Assembly: GCA_009788135.1 (NCBI GenBank)
Contig: WQSA01000019.1
Location: forward strand, 1,069 to 19,119
Direction of reading: 5' to 3'
Length of the DNA: 18,051 nucleotides
Origin: Candidatus Fibrimonadales bacterium
Lineage (GTDB): Bacteria > Fibrobacterota > Fibrobacteria > Fibrobacterales > Fibrobacteraceae
In this document: positions 6,121 to 14,429 of the stretch, one piece after another
Layout: each line of letters begins with the position of its first letter
Position numbering within the stretch: the stretch's first letter is position 1
Program-made: the position numbers and the translations under genes
Notes under the pieces: generated by a model
Databases searched by the model: none
The model's input: the letters and a program-made list of their open reading frames with translations, nothing else
What the model was told of the DNA's origin: nothing

Positions 6121-7557
6121 TTACAGGCTTGTTGAACCTAAAAGTAGTAAATAATTTTTCGCAGTGTCGTCCCAAGACATTCTTATTGAACTAGCATTGC
6201 TAACGAGCTTTGACCACAAGCTCTTGTTTTCGCGGAAAATTTGCTCCGCAAAACGAATCTGTTCCAAAATCATATCAGGGGAAGATTCAGCGGCTACAAA
6301 GGAGTTTACCTTTGTGTTGAGCTCGTCAAAATGCGATTCATAAGGCAATTTCTCGTATGGTATTGAGTATAAAAAAGGCTTCTGCGAACGCTTGTTGGAA
6401 ATAGGCAGAGAGCCTGCAGCAGAGGCTTTCAAGAAGAGCGATAAAGACGGTTCGCTCGAGTCCGTCAACAAAAGAGCATCCGATGCAACAAGCCTCCGGT
6501 ACAAGCTCTCGTCATTTTCGCTAAGCGACAGAAGTGCGATTTTATCGGGATGCTTTTCCTGTATAGCTGCGAAGTATGGAAAATTGGCATTGCTATCCGA
6601 TATGCCTATCGCCAGTTGCAAATCCATGTTCAGCAAATTAGCAAGGATCGTTGATATAATCTGCGCCGTGTTGCCAGAGTTGGAGTCCAAATGCGAGTAT
6701 ATCAGCAAACTGGAATTAGCCTCCAGGCCAAGCTCGGTTCTCAATTCGTTTTTCTTTTGCTTCTTGAACTCATTCGCTTCTTTCGGGAGATTCCAGCTTG
6801 CGTAATCTATGCCGCTCTGGATGCTGCAGAGCTTTAGCTTCTGGCTCTCCAAAAAGCCGCGCATTCCTCCGCCTTGCAAATCAGTGGAAAGCATAAGAGA
6901 CAAATAGCTCGAAGAAGTAAATACCACTTTGTCAGAGTAAAGAATTGCAGCTTTGAGCATGCTCACTTTTCCCCAGAACTCGTAACCATCAATGTCGAAA
7001 CCCTGGGGTGGAAGCCCTATAGAGAGTATGTCGTCTGGGTTGCAGTAATAATCGTAGCGTGTGTTGTGCAAGGTCAGTACAACAGGTATATTTGCAAAAT
7101 AGTTTTTGTACTTTGTTTTTGTGAGCGCTCCGGCAAGGCCGCTCCAATCATGGACATGTATGGCATCGGGTTTAAAGTCCATTTCCATGCAGCATGTCAG
7201 AGCTGCGGATGCCAGAAAGGAGAATCTCAAATGGTTATCGCTATAGGCTTTCTCCACGGGGTTGGGGTCGCTGTATATGCCAGCTCGGCCAAAATATTCT
7301 GCGTATTGTATGAAAAAATCGTCTTCGCTGCCTGAGCTTCGGAGCGCGAAATATTCCTTGTGCCCCAGTTTTTCAACGAATTTTCTCCCGATTCTGCTGC
7401 TGCTGTTGCTGTCGCTGGTAAATTGGGCATAAAATGGCGAAAAACCCAAAACTTTAGCTCCCCATCTACGGTAGGCAGAAACTATGCAGCCGACAGCCCG
7501 CGCAAAGGGACTGTCGTTCGCTGCATAGTTTTCAGAGCAAATAACAAGAATCTTCAT
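6121..7557 (-). CDS. Glycogen/starch synthase-like GT5 protein, degenerate active site
   Basis: A 478-aa protein with the GlgA (GT5) layout. Recognisable landmarks are YFGRAGIYSDP (88-98), HVHDWSG (134-140), LTLHNTRYD (161-169), GLPPQGF, EFWGKVSMLKAAILYSDKV (193-211) and SGIDYASW (248-255). GlgA builds alpha-1,4-glucan from ADP-glucose. Here the N-terminal KxGGL substrate loop is replaced by NDSPFARAVGC, the RxxxxKG motif of the second domain reads HLDSNSG (289-295), and the EPCGL motif is EPSLS (369-373). The catalytic Glu survives, but lysines and arginines known to bind ADP-glucose phosphate appear lost. It may be an inactive or re-purposed paralogue in glycogen metabolism. The tRNA gene follows directly. 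Confidence 0.8.
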   Translation of the reverse strand: MKILVICSENYAANDSPFARAVGCIVSAYRRWGAKVLGFSPFYAQFTSDSNSSSRIGRKFVEKLGHKEYFALRSSGSEDDFFIQYAEYFGRAGIYSDPNPVEKAYSDNHLRFSFLASAALTCCMEMDFKPDAIHVHDWSGLAGALTKTKYKNYFANIPVVLTLHNTRYDYYCNPDDILSIGLPPQGFDIDGYEFWGKVSMLKAAILYSDKVVFTSSSYLSLMLSTDLQGGGMRGFLESQKLKLCSIQSGIDYASWNLPKEANEFKKQKKNELRTELGLEANSSLLIYSHLDSNSGNTAQIISTILANLLNMDLQLAIGISDSNANFPYFAAIQEKHPDKIALLSLSENDESLYRRLVASDALLLTDSSEPSLSLFLKASAAGSLPISNKRSQKPFLYSIPYEKLPYESHFDELNTKVNSFVAAESSPDMILEQIRFAEQIFRENKSLWSKLVSNASSIRMSWDDTAKNYLLLLGSTSL

Positions 7558-7653
7558 AAAAATACTCTCATAACGTAATAAAATATTTTATTTTAAAAAA
7601 AAAAGAACTATTTTTATTTCAAATAGTATTCCAACTTCAACTAGAGGTGCTTT

Positions 7654-8715
7654 ATGTTCAGAAAAAATGTCTCTTTTTTAGTCCTAATTGGCCTTTTTTT
7701 GGGTTTTACGGGCTGTAAAGGTAAAAATGAAAGCAATGGAGACTCCTTTTTAAAGGAGGGCAAATACAGAAATGCCGTCAATTCCTATACTAATGCCCTG
7801 AAAAAAGGCAAAGTTTCCAAGGATTTTTACGATAATTTCGTGATTGCCTATACCGCCGCCGCAAAACAGACGGCCAAAAAGAACTCCAGCGACGACATTA
7901 TCCGCAATTACGTGGAGCAAATTCACAAGAATATGCCAAACGTAAAGAAAGCCGCTACCCTAGACTCTGTGGTGGCAGGTCTCTCCGAGATAGGAGTTGC
8001 TCAAGTTAAGGATGGTTACGAATATGAGTACATCTTGCAGGGTTTCCGCAATTTGGATAGCGCAATCAGCATTGCCAAGCGCGGCAACGTGAACGGGAAC
8101 GTGCCCAAAGCGGCTCGCGATGAAGCGGAAAAAGCGATTGTTTCCAAAGCTCTTGAAAACTCCAAGGGTACGGAGAATGATATAACTGCTGAATACATTC
8201 TTTTGGAGGCCGAGGTGGTGGCTCCCAAAAATGAGCAGTTGAAGAAAGCCTTGGATGCCGTTCGCGTTAAAAATCGTGGCACATTCTTGATTTTTGCCGA
8301 AGACATAATAGGGCAGCGTGCTAGCCGCATGGTTGATAAATACGGCTATGTTCTGGCTTTCCCGATTTTGAGCATAGCTCCGACAGGCATTACAGGCGAA
8401 ATTCAAATTTGGAATGCTACCGGCAATAATGCAGTTTTTGAACCGAACAAACTCAAAGTTGTTTCAAAGACCGGAGAGGAAGCTGCTGGCAAATATGTAG
8501 GTCGTGGATATTGCAATATTGACAGGGTTGATGAAAAAACCGGAATGTTCAAGTCTGTTAACCAGCCGTTCAAAGGTTCCGAGGGCGAGTTGCGTTCAGA
8601 AAAAACTTGCAATGCTCAAATAGCCTTTGCGTATGGCAAAGACTTTGAACCCGCATATGTGGATTACAAAGACAACGACAACAATATTGGTCGCAAATAT
8701 TTTGGACAAAGATAA
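7654..8715 (+). CDS. Lipoprotein with TPR-like N-terminal region
   Basis: A 353-aa protein with a lipoprotein signal: basic start (MFRKN), hydrophobic stretch and lipobox FTGC with Cys21 as the likely lipidated residue. Residues 30-60 (FLKEGKYRNAVNSYTNALKKG) read like a tetratricopeptide repeat. Residues 60-215 are helical and charged, and about 215-353 look beta-rich (GTFLIFAEDII, GEIQIWNATGNNAVFEPNKLKV). AGAGGTG at 7643-7649 precedes ATG 7654. Its TAA overlaps the ATG of the response regulator (TAATG, 8713-8717), so the genes form one operon and may share a role in envelope stress or sensing. No named family is recognised. Confidence 0.85.
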   Translation: MFRKNVSFLVLIGLFLGFTGCKGKNESNGDSFLKEGKYRNAVNSYTNALKKGKVSKDFYDNFVIAYTAAAKQTAKKNSSDDIIRNYVEQIHKNMPNVKKAATLDSVVAGLSEIGVAQVKDGYEYEYILQGFRNLDSAISIAKRGNVNGNVPKAARDEAEKAIVSKALENSKGTENDITAEYILLEAEVVAPKNEQLKKALDAVRVKNRGTFLIFAEDIIGQRASRMVDKYGYVLAFPILSIAPTGITGEIQIWNATGNNAVFEPNKLKVVSKTGEEAAGKYVGRGYCNIDRVDEKTGMFKSVNQPFKGSEGELRSEKTCNAQIAFAYGKDFEPAYVDYKDNDNNIGRKYFGQR

Positions 8716-9401
8716 TGCAGTATAAAGTTTTGATTGTTGAAGACGAAGAGTTCATAAGAGCCGGTTTGCAAGAGTGCCTTGAGATGGAAGATTATCAGGT
8801 TGCTGTTGCAGGCGATGGCGATGAGGCTTTGCAGAAAGCAGACGAGTTTTTGCCTCACCTTATTCTTTTAGATGTTATGATGCCCAAGAAAAACGGCTTT
8901 GATGTTTGCCGCATTTTGCGAGAAAAATATCCGACTTTGGTCATCATAATGCTAACTGCGAAAGGCGAAGAAGCCTCTAAAGTCAGGGGATTGAACATAG
9001 GCGCAGACGATTATATAACAAAGCCTTTTTCAACTTTGGAACTGCTTGCAAGAGTCAATGCTTTTTTCCGGAAGATTGCCACGCAAATGGATTCTCTCGC
9101 TTTTAGCAATGAGATTGCGGAGTTCAGCGGTATTATGCTGGACTTCAAAAAATACGAGGCAACCAAAAACGAAACCACTTTGGATTTGAATGTAAGGGAG
9201 TTTCAAATTCTCAATCTGTTTTGCAAGCGGCGCGGAGAAGTTATATCCAGAGAAGATCTTATACAGTTAATCGATTCGAGCTCAAACTCGAGAACAATAG
9301 ATAACTATATAGTGAAGCTCAGGCAGAAAATAGAGGATGATCCTGAAAATCCAAGACTCATTTTATCCATAAGAGGAATGGGGTATAAGCTGGATGCTTA
9401 G
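8715..9401 (+). CDS. OmpR/PhoB-family response regulator
   Basis: A 228-aa two-component transcription regulator. The receiver domain (1-120) has the acidic pair E9/D10, the phosphoacceptor Asp53 in LILLDVMMP, the switch Thr81 in MLTAKG and Lys103 in ITKPF. The winged-helix DNA-binding domain (about 130-228) has REFQILNLFCKRRGEVISRE and SRTIDNYIVKLRQKIEDD followed by SIRGMGYKL, typical of the OmpR/PhoB class. No sensor histidine kinase lies beside it: the gene overlaps a lipoprotein gene upstream by 1 bp and a beta-propeller gene downstream by 8 bp. The kinase is therefore encoded elsewhere, or the regulator responds to an unlinked input. Target genes cannot be told from the sequence. Confidence 0.96.
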   Translation: MQYKVLIVEDEEFIRAGLQECLEMEDYQVAVAGDGDEALQKADEFLPHLILLDVMMPKKNGFDVCRILREKYPTLVIIMLTAKGEEASKVRGLNIGADDYITKPFSTLELLARVNAFFRKIATQMDSLAFSNEIAEFSGIMLDFKKYEATKNETTLDLNVREFQILNLFCKRRGEVISREDLIQLIDSSSNSRTIDNYIVKLRQKIEDDPENPRLILSIRGMGYKLDA

Positions 9402-11496
9402 AGGAGCGGCTGTTGTACTGCTCTTGTGCTTGAGCGCTATAGCTTCTCCTGTCAATGATAGGATTCAAGAGGCTGCTTATGCATTGAGCGTTGACGCAGA
9501 TACTGCTAAGGCAGAGCGGTTATTCAGCCAGGCTTTGGAACTTTCTGAAGCTTTGGTGCGTGAAAAGTTGAAAGCGCATTTGTATTTGGCTAAAATTGCA
9601 GAAGCAAAAAACGATACTTTGAAAGCGCTTGAGCATTATGCTTTTTTGAAGAACAATTCGCAAAGCGTTTCGTTTGCATATATGGCTGCTGACCGGGAAA
9701 AATCTTTAGGTGCAAGCAATGAAAAAATAAAAATGGCAAATGAAGTTCGCAACTGGGATGCTCCTTTATCGCAAGTGAAAAAAGATGAGCGTTTTTTGGA
9801 ATGCGATATGGAAGGGGAGCTGTATTTGGCTCAGCATATTGTGTATAAATGCCCGGACAATTCTCTGCACCTGGTCTCTAAAAAAGATGGAACAAGAACT
9901 TGGAACATTCCTTTTGTAGATAAACCTGCCAAAGTATTTTTAACTTTAGATGGATTGTTTCTTTACTGCGAAAACGCGCTTTATTTTTACAGCCTTGGCA
10001 GCGGCCTGGATTTTCCGGTTCGCATATCAACCTTTGACGTGCTTGATGTAAAAGACATAGGAGACAAAATTTATGTTTTGGATATAAGCGGAAACATCAG
10101 CTTGCTGAACAAGAATTCCGGAAAGATAGTTGCCACTGCGAAAAGCGATGGCGAGAAATTTTTCAAACCGGGAATAGGGCTTATAGGCACATACCAGAAA
10201 AGCGGCGGCATATCTGTATTTGACACGCTTCTGAATAATTTGTGGGATTATCAAATAGATGGGGAAATTGACACGGCTATTGCAAGCGCAGATTCAGTGA
10301 TTTTCTATTTGCAGAATGGCACAGCCGAAATTTTATATACCAGGCATTATCAAAAATTAACAGCCAGGGATAATAGTCCTGTGGATTCTTTGCTTGCTTT
10401 TGAAAGCGGAAATGCGCTTGCATGGTACAATATCGCAACGCAAAAAGACAGCGATGCCGCATGGAAGCGAGCCGTGATTTACGGGGCTAGAAAGCATGAA
10501 TTTTCTTCGATTATTTTTACCGATTATGCAAGTAGAATTGGAGCAAAATGGGTTAAATATTTGCCGGTTTCTTCCACAATATCCTATCCCAGAATGTTTG
10601 GCGAGGGAAATTGGCTTTTTGTTTATGACGATGGTTCTCAAAGCCTGCTGAAATTTTCTTTGGAAACCGGCGCTGCAGGCAGCGAAATATTTCTTCCGAA
10701 AGAGAAAAAATATACATTGGCAAACGATTATCCTCCTTGGCTTATTTTAAGTTCCAGTTACTGGCTATCGTTGTTTTCGCTTAAGGAACAAAGTAGTTCC
10801 TCCATTGAAATGCCGGGAGTGCCATTTTCTTATTTGCGCAACAGAGATTCTATTTACGTAGGGCTTTTGAATGGCTTTGTGCTAAAGTGCATTGCTCCGA
10901 AAATGCGTCTTGACTGGTCTCGCAAGGTGAGTTCTGCGCAGGTATTTTTGTCTCGCGGAGAAATGGGGGTTTATTCGCTTTCGCAGGGGAAAGCAACTTT
11001 GCTCTCTTCCGAAAATGCAGGCAATACGTTTGATTTGTCTTTAAGCGGGGCAGTCAGCGATTTTAAGTTTAAAAACGGATTGTTCGCGGTTGTTTCGGAT
11101 GGTGGCAAGGTGCAGTTTTTTTCCGAAGCGGAGCTGTTTAAGCCGCTTGGAGCCTTCTCTGTAAGCTCTCAGGTTATTTCCATTGAATTGCTTGAAATGG
11201 ACGAAAAAAATTATGCGCTTGTAGGCGAGACTAACCAAAATCTCTCTCTCTATGAGGTTCCGAGCGGAGATCGCATTTGGACTTTCAAGAGCAAGGGGTC
11301 GGCAGCCATGCAGCCGGTTTTGCACGGTTCGCGCGTTTGGCTTGACCAGGACGGTTCTGTTGTGGCTTTGGATATGAAAACAGGCAAAATCATTAAAAAA
11401 CATTCAATTTTCGGTAGCGGCGCCTCTATTAGCATTCAGGGAAACACCCTATATTGCGCTACTCCTGAGAAATTGCTGTATGCTTTTCCATTGTAA
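9394..11496 (+). CDS. Exported PQQ-like beta-propeller protein with TPR-like N-terminus
   Basis: A 700-aa protein with a cleavable signal peptide (MLRGAAVVLLLCLSAIAS, cleavage near residue 18), so it acts outside the cytoplasm. Residues 20-95 are helical and TPR-like (AERLFSQALELSEALVREKL, ALEHYAFLKNN). The remainder, about 140-700, is made of repeated beta-blades with PQQ/WD-type features: KDGTRTWNI, SLLNKNSGKIVATAKSDG, LNNLWDYQIDG, KMRLDWSRKV, SGDRIWTFKSKG and MKTGKIIKKH. PQQ-like propellers commonly act as scaffolds, for example BamB in outer membrane assembly. The start overlaps the response regulator by 8 bp, so it is the third gene of that operon. No active site is visible. Confidence 0.85.
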   Translation: MLRGAAVVLLLCLSAIASPVNDRIQEAAYALSVDADTAKAERLFSQALELSEALVREKLKAHLYLAKIAEAKNDTLKALEHYAFLKNNSQSVSFAYMAADREKSLGASNEKIKMANEVRNWDAPLSQVKKDERFLECDMEGELYLAQHIVYKCPDNSLHLVSKKDGTRTWNIPFVDKPAKVFLTLDGLFLYCENALYFYSLGSGLDFPVRISTFDVLDVKDIGDKIYVLDISGNISLLNKNSGKIVATAKSDGEKFFKPGIGLIGTYQKSGGISVFDTLLNNLWDYQIDGEIDTAIASADSVIFYLQNGTAEILYTRHYQKLTARDNSPVDSLLAFESGNALAWYNIATQKDSDAAWKRAVIYGARKHEFSSIIFTDYASRIGAKWVKYLPVSSTISYPRMFGEGNWLFVYDDGSQSLLKFSLETGAAGSEIFLPKEKKYTLANDYPPWLILSSSYWLSLFSLKEQSSSSIEMPGVPFSYLRNRDSIYVGLLNGFVLKCIAPKMRLDWSRKVSSAQVFLSRGEMGVYSLSQGKATLLSSENAGNTFDLSLSGAVSDFKFKNGLFAVVSDGGKVQFFSEAELFKPLGAFSVSSQVISIELLEMDEKNYALVGETNQNLSLYEVPSGDRIWTFKSKGSAAMQPVLHGSRVWLDQDGSVVALDMKTGKIIKKHSIFGSGASISIQGNTLYCATPEKLLYAFPL

Positions 11497-11518
11497 AGCC
11501 CTGCAATACAGATAAATA

Positions 11519-11559
11519 GGTATTTATAAAAAAAAAATCAAAAATACCCTTGTTTTTTT
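11519..11559 (+). terminator. Possible Rho-independent terminator after the propeller gene
   Basis: GGTATTT (11519-11525) pairs with AAATACC (11542-11548), with an A-rich 16-nt loop, followed by CTTGTTTTTTT. The stem is short and AT-rich, so it is a weak candidate, but the position just after the operon fits. Confidence 0.4.
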
Positions 11560-11608
11560 CCGAAAAAAAATCTAAATTTGTATAGGAATTCCATATTAAG
11601 GAGAGATT

Positions 11609-11905
11609 ATGAAAAAACCCGATCTGGTTGAAAAGGTAAAAGACCTAGCTGGTCTAGATAGCAAAGCCGCCGCCGAACGTGCAGTTGATGCAGTTTTGGA
11701 GGCCATTGAAATTGGCTTGCAGAAAGACGGCGAAGTGCAGTTGATTGGTTTTGGCGCATTCAGAGTCAAAGACCGCCCTGCTCGCGAAGGCCGCAATGTT
11801 AAAACAGGCGAAAAGATTAAAATCAAAGCCTCTAAGACAGTTGCTTTCAAAGTAGGCGCAGCTCTAAAAGCTAATGCTACCAAAAAAGGCGGCAAAAAGA
11901 AATAA
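11609..11905 (+). CDS. hup: HU-family nucleoid DNA-binding protein
   Basis: A 98-aa HU/IHF-fold protein that bends and compacts DNA as a dimer. It shows the helical dimerisation part (1-42), the signature GFGAFRVKDRPAREGRN (47-63) and the DNA-binding arm plus final helix (TGEKIKIKASKTVAFKVGAALK), then a short Lys-rich tail (KKGGKKK) beyond the usual 90-residue length. At the arm tip the almost invariant proline of RNPxTG is replaced by valine (V64), so the intercalating residue that kinks DNA is changed. AAGGAG upstream of ATG 11609 is a strong ribosome-binding site, and a good terminator follows, so it is a single-gene, probably highly expressed unit. Confidence 0.97.
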   Translation: MKKPDLVEKVKDLAGLDSKAAAERAVDAVLEAIEIGLQKDGEVQLIGFGAFRVKDRPAREGRNVKTGEKIKIKASKTVAFKVGAALKANATKKGGKKK

Positions 11906-11925
11906 TTTCTTTAAGCTGTTTTGAG

Positions 11926-11964
11926 CGGCAGGGTTGCGTAAGCGGCCCTGCTGTTTTTGTTTTC
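11926..11964 (+). terminator. Rho-independent terminator of the HU gene
   Basis: CGGCAGGG (11926-11933) pairs with CCCTGCTG (11946-11953) through 8 bp including one G-U, with a 12-nt loop, followed directly by TTTTTGTTTTC. It lies 20 bp after the HU stop codon. Confidence 0.88.
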
Positions 11965-11978
11965 TAGTTTAAATTTTT

Positions 11979-12746
11979 ATGCTCGGAGCGGAGGTGCTTG
12001 AACCATTAATCTTTTTTGTACTCGGACTTATTGTCGGTTTTATAAACAATATAGCCGGCGGAGCCAGTGCCCTCAGTTTGCCGGTTATGATTTTGCTCGG
12101 TTTGCCGCCTACCGTTGCAAACGGAACAAACCGCTTTGGCATGCTAATAGGAGTTCTCAGCTCAGTATTCAGCATGAAACGCTACGGCTATTTGCGCATG
12201 GATATTGCAAAGGCTCTTTTGCTTCCGACAATATTGGGAACGCTGTTTGGAACGCTGTTGGTTGTGAGCGTTGACGATGCCAGCTTTCAGGGTTTGCTTA
12301 CAGTTGTCATGGTTTTGGTTGCGATTATGAGTTCGCTTGGCATTGACCCTTTGGGCAAGCCTCCCGAAGCGCCGCCTGCCAAGCTAGGCTTAAAGGCATT
12401 TCTGGGTTTTATGGCGGTTGGCATTTATGGCGGTTTTTTGCAGGTTGGGGTAGGTTTTATCCAAATTTTCGCTTTGCGCAAATACAGCGGCTTGGATTTA
12501 AAACAAGTGAATGCAATTAAAAATTTTATAACAATATGGCTTTTGCTTATAAGTTCGGTAGGCTTGTTTTTTGCGGGCAAAATTATATTCAGCCTTGCGT
12601 TTTGCGTAGCTTTTGGTGGTATTTTAGGTGGTTATTTGGGCAGCAAATTTCAGCATAAGAACGATCAGATTTGGATTAGGAGAGTAATTCAAGTTGCGAG
12701 CATTGGCTTGGCAGGGAAGCTACTCTTTGACCTTTGGAGCAGGTAA
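11979..12746 (+). CDS. TSUP (TauE/SafE) family membrane transporter
   Basis: A 255-aa integral membrane protein with about seven to eight hydrophobic segments. The two halves each carry the family's repeated motif: GLIVGFINNIAGGASALSLP followed by GLPPTVANGTNRFG in the first half, and GIYGGFLQVGVGFIQIFALR followed by DLKQVNAIKNF in the second. TSUP proteins export or import small sulfur-containing or organic anions such as sulfite or sulfoacetate; the substrate cannot be read from sequence. ATG 11979 lies just after the HU terminator with only a weak ribosome-binding site; an in-frame GTG 15 bases further on is an alternative start. The 3' end overlaps a convergent lipoprotein gene by 27 bp. 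Confidence 0.9.
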   Translation: MLGAEVLEPLIFFVLGLIVGFINNIAGGASALSLPVMILLGLPPTVANGTNRFGMLIGVLSSVFSMKRYGYLRMDIAKALLLPTILGTLFGTLLVVSVDDASFQGLLTVVMVLVAIMSSLGIDPLGKPPEAPPAKLGLKAFLGFMAVGIYGGFLQVGVGFIQIFALRKYSGLDLKQVNAIKNFITIWLLLISSVGLFFAGKIIFSLAFCVAFGGILGGYLGSKFQHKNDQIWIRRVIQVASIGLAGKLLFDLWSR

Positions 12747-13115
12747 TCCGAAAATCTGCCTTAAGTCCACGGAATCTCTTGGCAGCCCCGTTTCCATCTT
12801 CTGTACTTCAGTGTCCCATTCCTGCAATGCTTTTTCAAATTCGCTGCGAGCTTGCAGCATAAGCACCCGATTTTGTTCTATTTCTTTGCGCAGCAATTGT
12901 TTACGTATCAAAAGAAATTCGTCTTTTGGGTATCTTTCCAAATTTGCAAGCAGAGTAAGGTAATTTTTTTCAGCTTCATCGTGATATTTCACAGCGCTTT
13001 TGTATTCCTCATAACGTGCGTTCGTATTTTCCCTAACCATGGAAGTAGAGGCGCAGGAAAACGTCTGAACCACGATTAACAGGATTAAAAGATTTACAGG
13101 ACTGCCAATTCTCAT
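12720..13115 (-). CDS. Small coiled-coil lipoprotein
   Basis: A 131-aa protein with a hydrophobic N-terminus (VNLLILLIVVQTFSC) ending in a lipobox TFSC with Cys21, so it is probably a membrane-anchored lipoprotein. The mature part is almost entirely charged and helical (residues 30-110), rich in Glu, Lys, Gln and Leu, consistent with a periplasmic coiled coil, and ends in a Pro-rich tail (GLPAPKVKE). It starts 4 bp after the rimO stop on the same strand, so the two are cotranscribed. Its 3' end runs 27 bp into the convergent TSUP gene. No family is recognised. Confidence 0.78.
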   Translation of the reverse strand: MRIGSPVNLLILLIVVQTFSCASTSMVRENTNARYEEYKSAVKYHDEAEKNYLTLLANLERYPKDEFLLIRKQLLRKEIEQNRVLMLQARSEFEKALQEWDTEVQKMETGLPRDSVDLRQIFGLPAPKVKE

Positions 13116-13119
13116 TTCT

Positions 13120-14394
13120 TTAATTTACAAAAACTCCATCCAGCTCGTGCGCTCTGGCATCTGTTATTTTTGCTTTTTTTATTTCCCCGGCTTTGCCTTT
13201 TGAAATCTTCACTATGTTGTCTGTTTCCAAAGCGTTGCCTTGAGTGCGAGCTTCTGATGCGCTGTCTAGAATAACTTCAAGAGTTTTGCCGATTAGTTCG
13301 CGATTTTTTTCTTCGGAAATTTCGTCTTGTCTTTCAATCAGAGCGTCAAGTCTTATTCTTGCGTTTTTTGCAGATACTCTCCTTTCCTCTAATCTCATAG
13401 CAGAAGTTCCTTCTTCCGGAGACCATATAAAGCCGCCCAGAAGTTCAAAGCGAATTTCTTCTATCAGGCTCATAAGCTCTTCAAAATCGCTGTGGGTTTC
13501 GCCTGGGAAGCCCAAAAGCACGGTTGTTCTAAGCGATATATCGGGCACTTTTTCTCGCATTTTATAGAGCAATGCTTTCAAATTTTTTGCGCTGTATTTT
13601 CTGCGCATCAGCTTAAGCATTTTGTCGCTTGCATGCTGAATTGGCATATCTGCGTATTTGCAAATGCGAGGCTCTTTTGCCATTAAGCTTAGCAATCCGT
13701 CGGTTATGTGCTCTGGGTAGAGGTACATCAGGCGCAGCCAGGGGATTTTCGTGTGTTTGAGCAATGCTTCCAAAAGCCTCTCCAAACTTGCCGTTTTGTA
13801 TAAATCCGTTCCGTAGGAACTGAGATCCTGGGCAATCAAGGAGAGTTCCTTGACTCCGTTTTCTTCCAATTGCTTTGCTTCGTTTACCAGATTTTCAATG
13901 CTTTGCGAGACTTGTTTCCCTCGTATTGCCGGTATTGCGCAGAATGAGCATGCTCGGTTGCATCCTTCGGCTATTTTCAGGTATGCGTGGTGCGGAAACT
14001 CGGAAATTCTTATCCTTTTAGGCGGATTTGCCTTGCACAATTTGGCTTGAGATTCAAATCCCAATGCTTCCAGCAGCATTCCTGCGCGATAGTTGCCCAG
14101 CCAAAAGTCCGCTTCTGGGATTTCTTTTGCTAATTCTTTTGAATATCTTTGGCTTAGGCATCCGTAAATTATGGCTTTTTGCTTTGCTTTTTTGTCTTTA
14201 AGGAGCGAGAGTATTGTTTCTATGGATTCTTCTTTTGCAGATTCTATAAATCCGCATGTATTTATGAGTATCACATCGCTGTCTTTTGGATTGGCAACGG
14301 CATTGAGGTTTGCGGATAAAAGCTCTGCAGTCGCACGTTCGCTGTCCACTTGGTTTTTTGCGCATCCAAGGCTCAGGGAATAGAATTTTTTCAT
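13120..14394 (-). CDS. rimO: Ribosomal protein S12 methylthiotransferase
   Basis: A 424-aa radical-SAM methylthiotransferase that adds a methylthio group to the conserved Asp of ribosomal protein S12. The N-terminal MTTase domain carries Cys11 (SLGCAKNQVDSE), Cys47 (INTCGFIESAKEES) and Cys79 (YGCLSQRY), which hold one [4Fe-4S] cluster. The radical-SAM motif is Cys145-xxx-Cys149-xx-Cys152 in AEGCNRACSFCAIPAIRG. GFPGETHSDFEEL and a C-terminal TRAM-like domain (about 360-424) follow. HAYLKIAEGCNR and the SFCAIP form favour RimO over MiaB or MtaB. Length is slightly short but complete. It starts 35 bp from the divergent GH3 gene without a clear ribosome-binding site, and is followed by the small lipoprotein gene. 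Confidence 0.96.
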   Translation of the reverse strand: MKKFYSLSLGCAKNQVDSERATAELLSANLNAVANPKDSDVILINTCGFIESAKEESIETILSLLKDKKAKQKAIIYGCLSQRYSKELAKEIPEADFWLGNYRAGMLLEALGFESQAKLCKANPPKRIRISEFPHHAYLKIAEGCNRACSFCAIPAIRGKQVSQSIENLVNEAKQLEENGVKELSLIAQDLSSYGTDLYKTASLERLLEALLKHTKIPWLRLMYLYPEHITDGLLSLMAKEPRICKYADMPIQHASDKMLKLMRRKYSAKNLKALLYKMREKVPDISLRTTVLLGFPGETHSDFEELMSLIEEIRFELLGGFIWSPEEGTSAMRLEERRVSAKNARIRLDALIERQDEISEEKNRELIGKTLEVILDSASEARTQGNALETDNIVKISKGKAGEIKKAKITDARAHELDGVFVN

Positions 14395-14429
14395 GAATAT
14401 TGGAATTTAGAAAATACTATATTATATAT
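14395..14429. promoter_or_regulatory. Very short AT-rich divergent promoter region (rimO / GH3)
   Basis: Only 35 bp separate the rimO and GH3 start codons. The stretch contains TACTATATTATATATA (14415-14430), which could supply -10 elements on either strand, and it holds no ribosome-binding site for either gene. If TATATT at 14418-14423 is the -10 for the GH3 gene, transcription would begin at or very near the ATG. Confidence 0.4.

Noticed and set aside
6392..7335. Plus-strand open frames of 137 and 153 aa across the glgA-like gene
   Set aside because: They mirror the minus-strand coding frame, lack family motifs and have no ribosome-binding sites.
12694..13079. Plus-strand open frames opposite the small lipoprotein
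   Set aside because: The minus-strand frame has a lipobox and couples to rimO; the plus-strand frames are its shadows.
14400..14429. Upstream TTG start for the GH3 gene
   Set aside because: It would add ten charged or aromatic residues before an otherwise standard signal peptide and has no ribosome-binding site.
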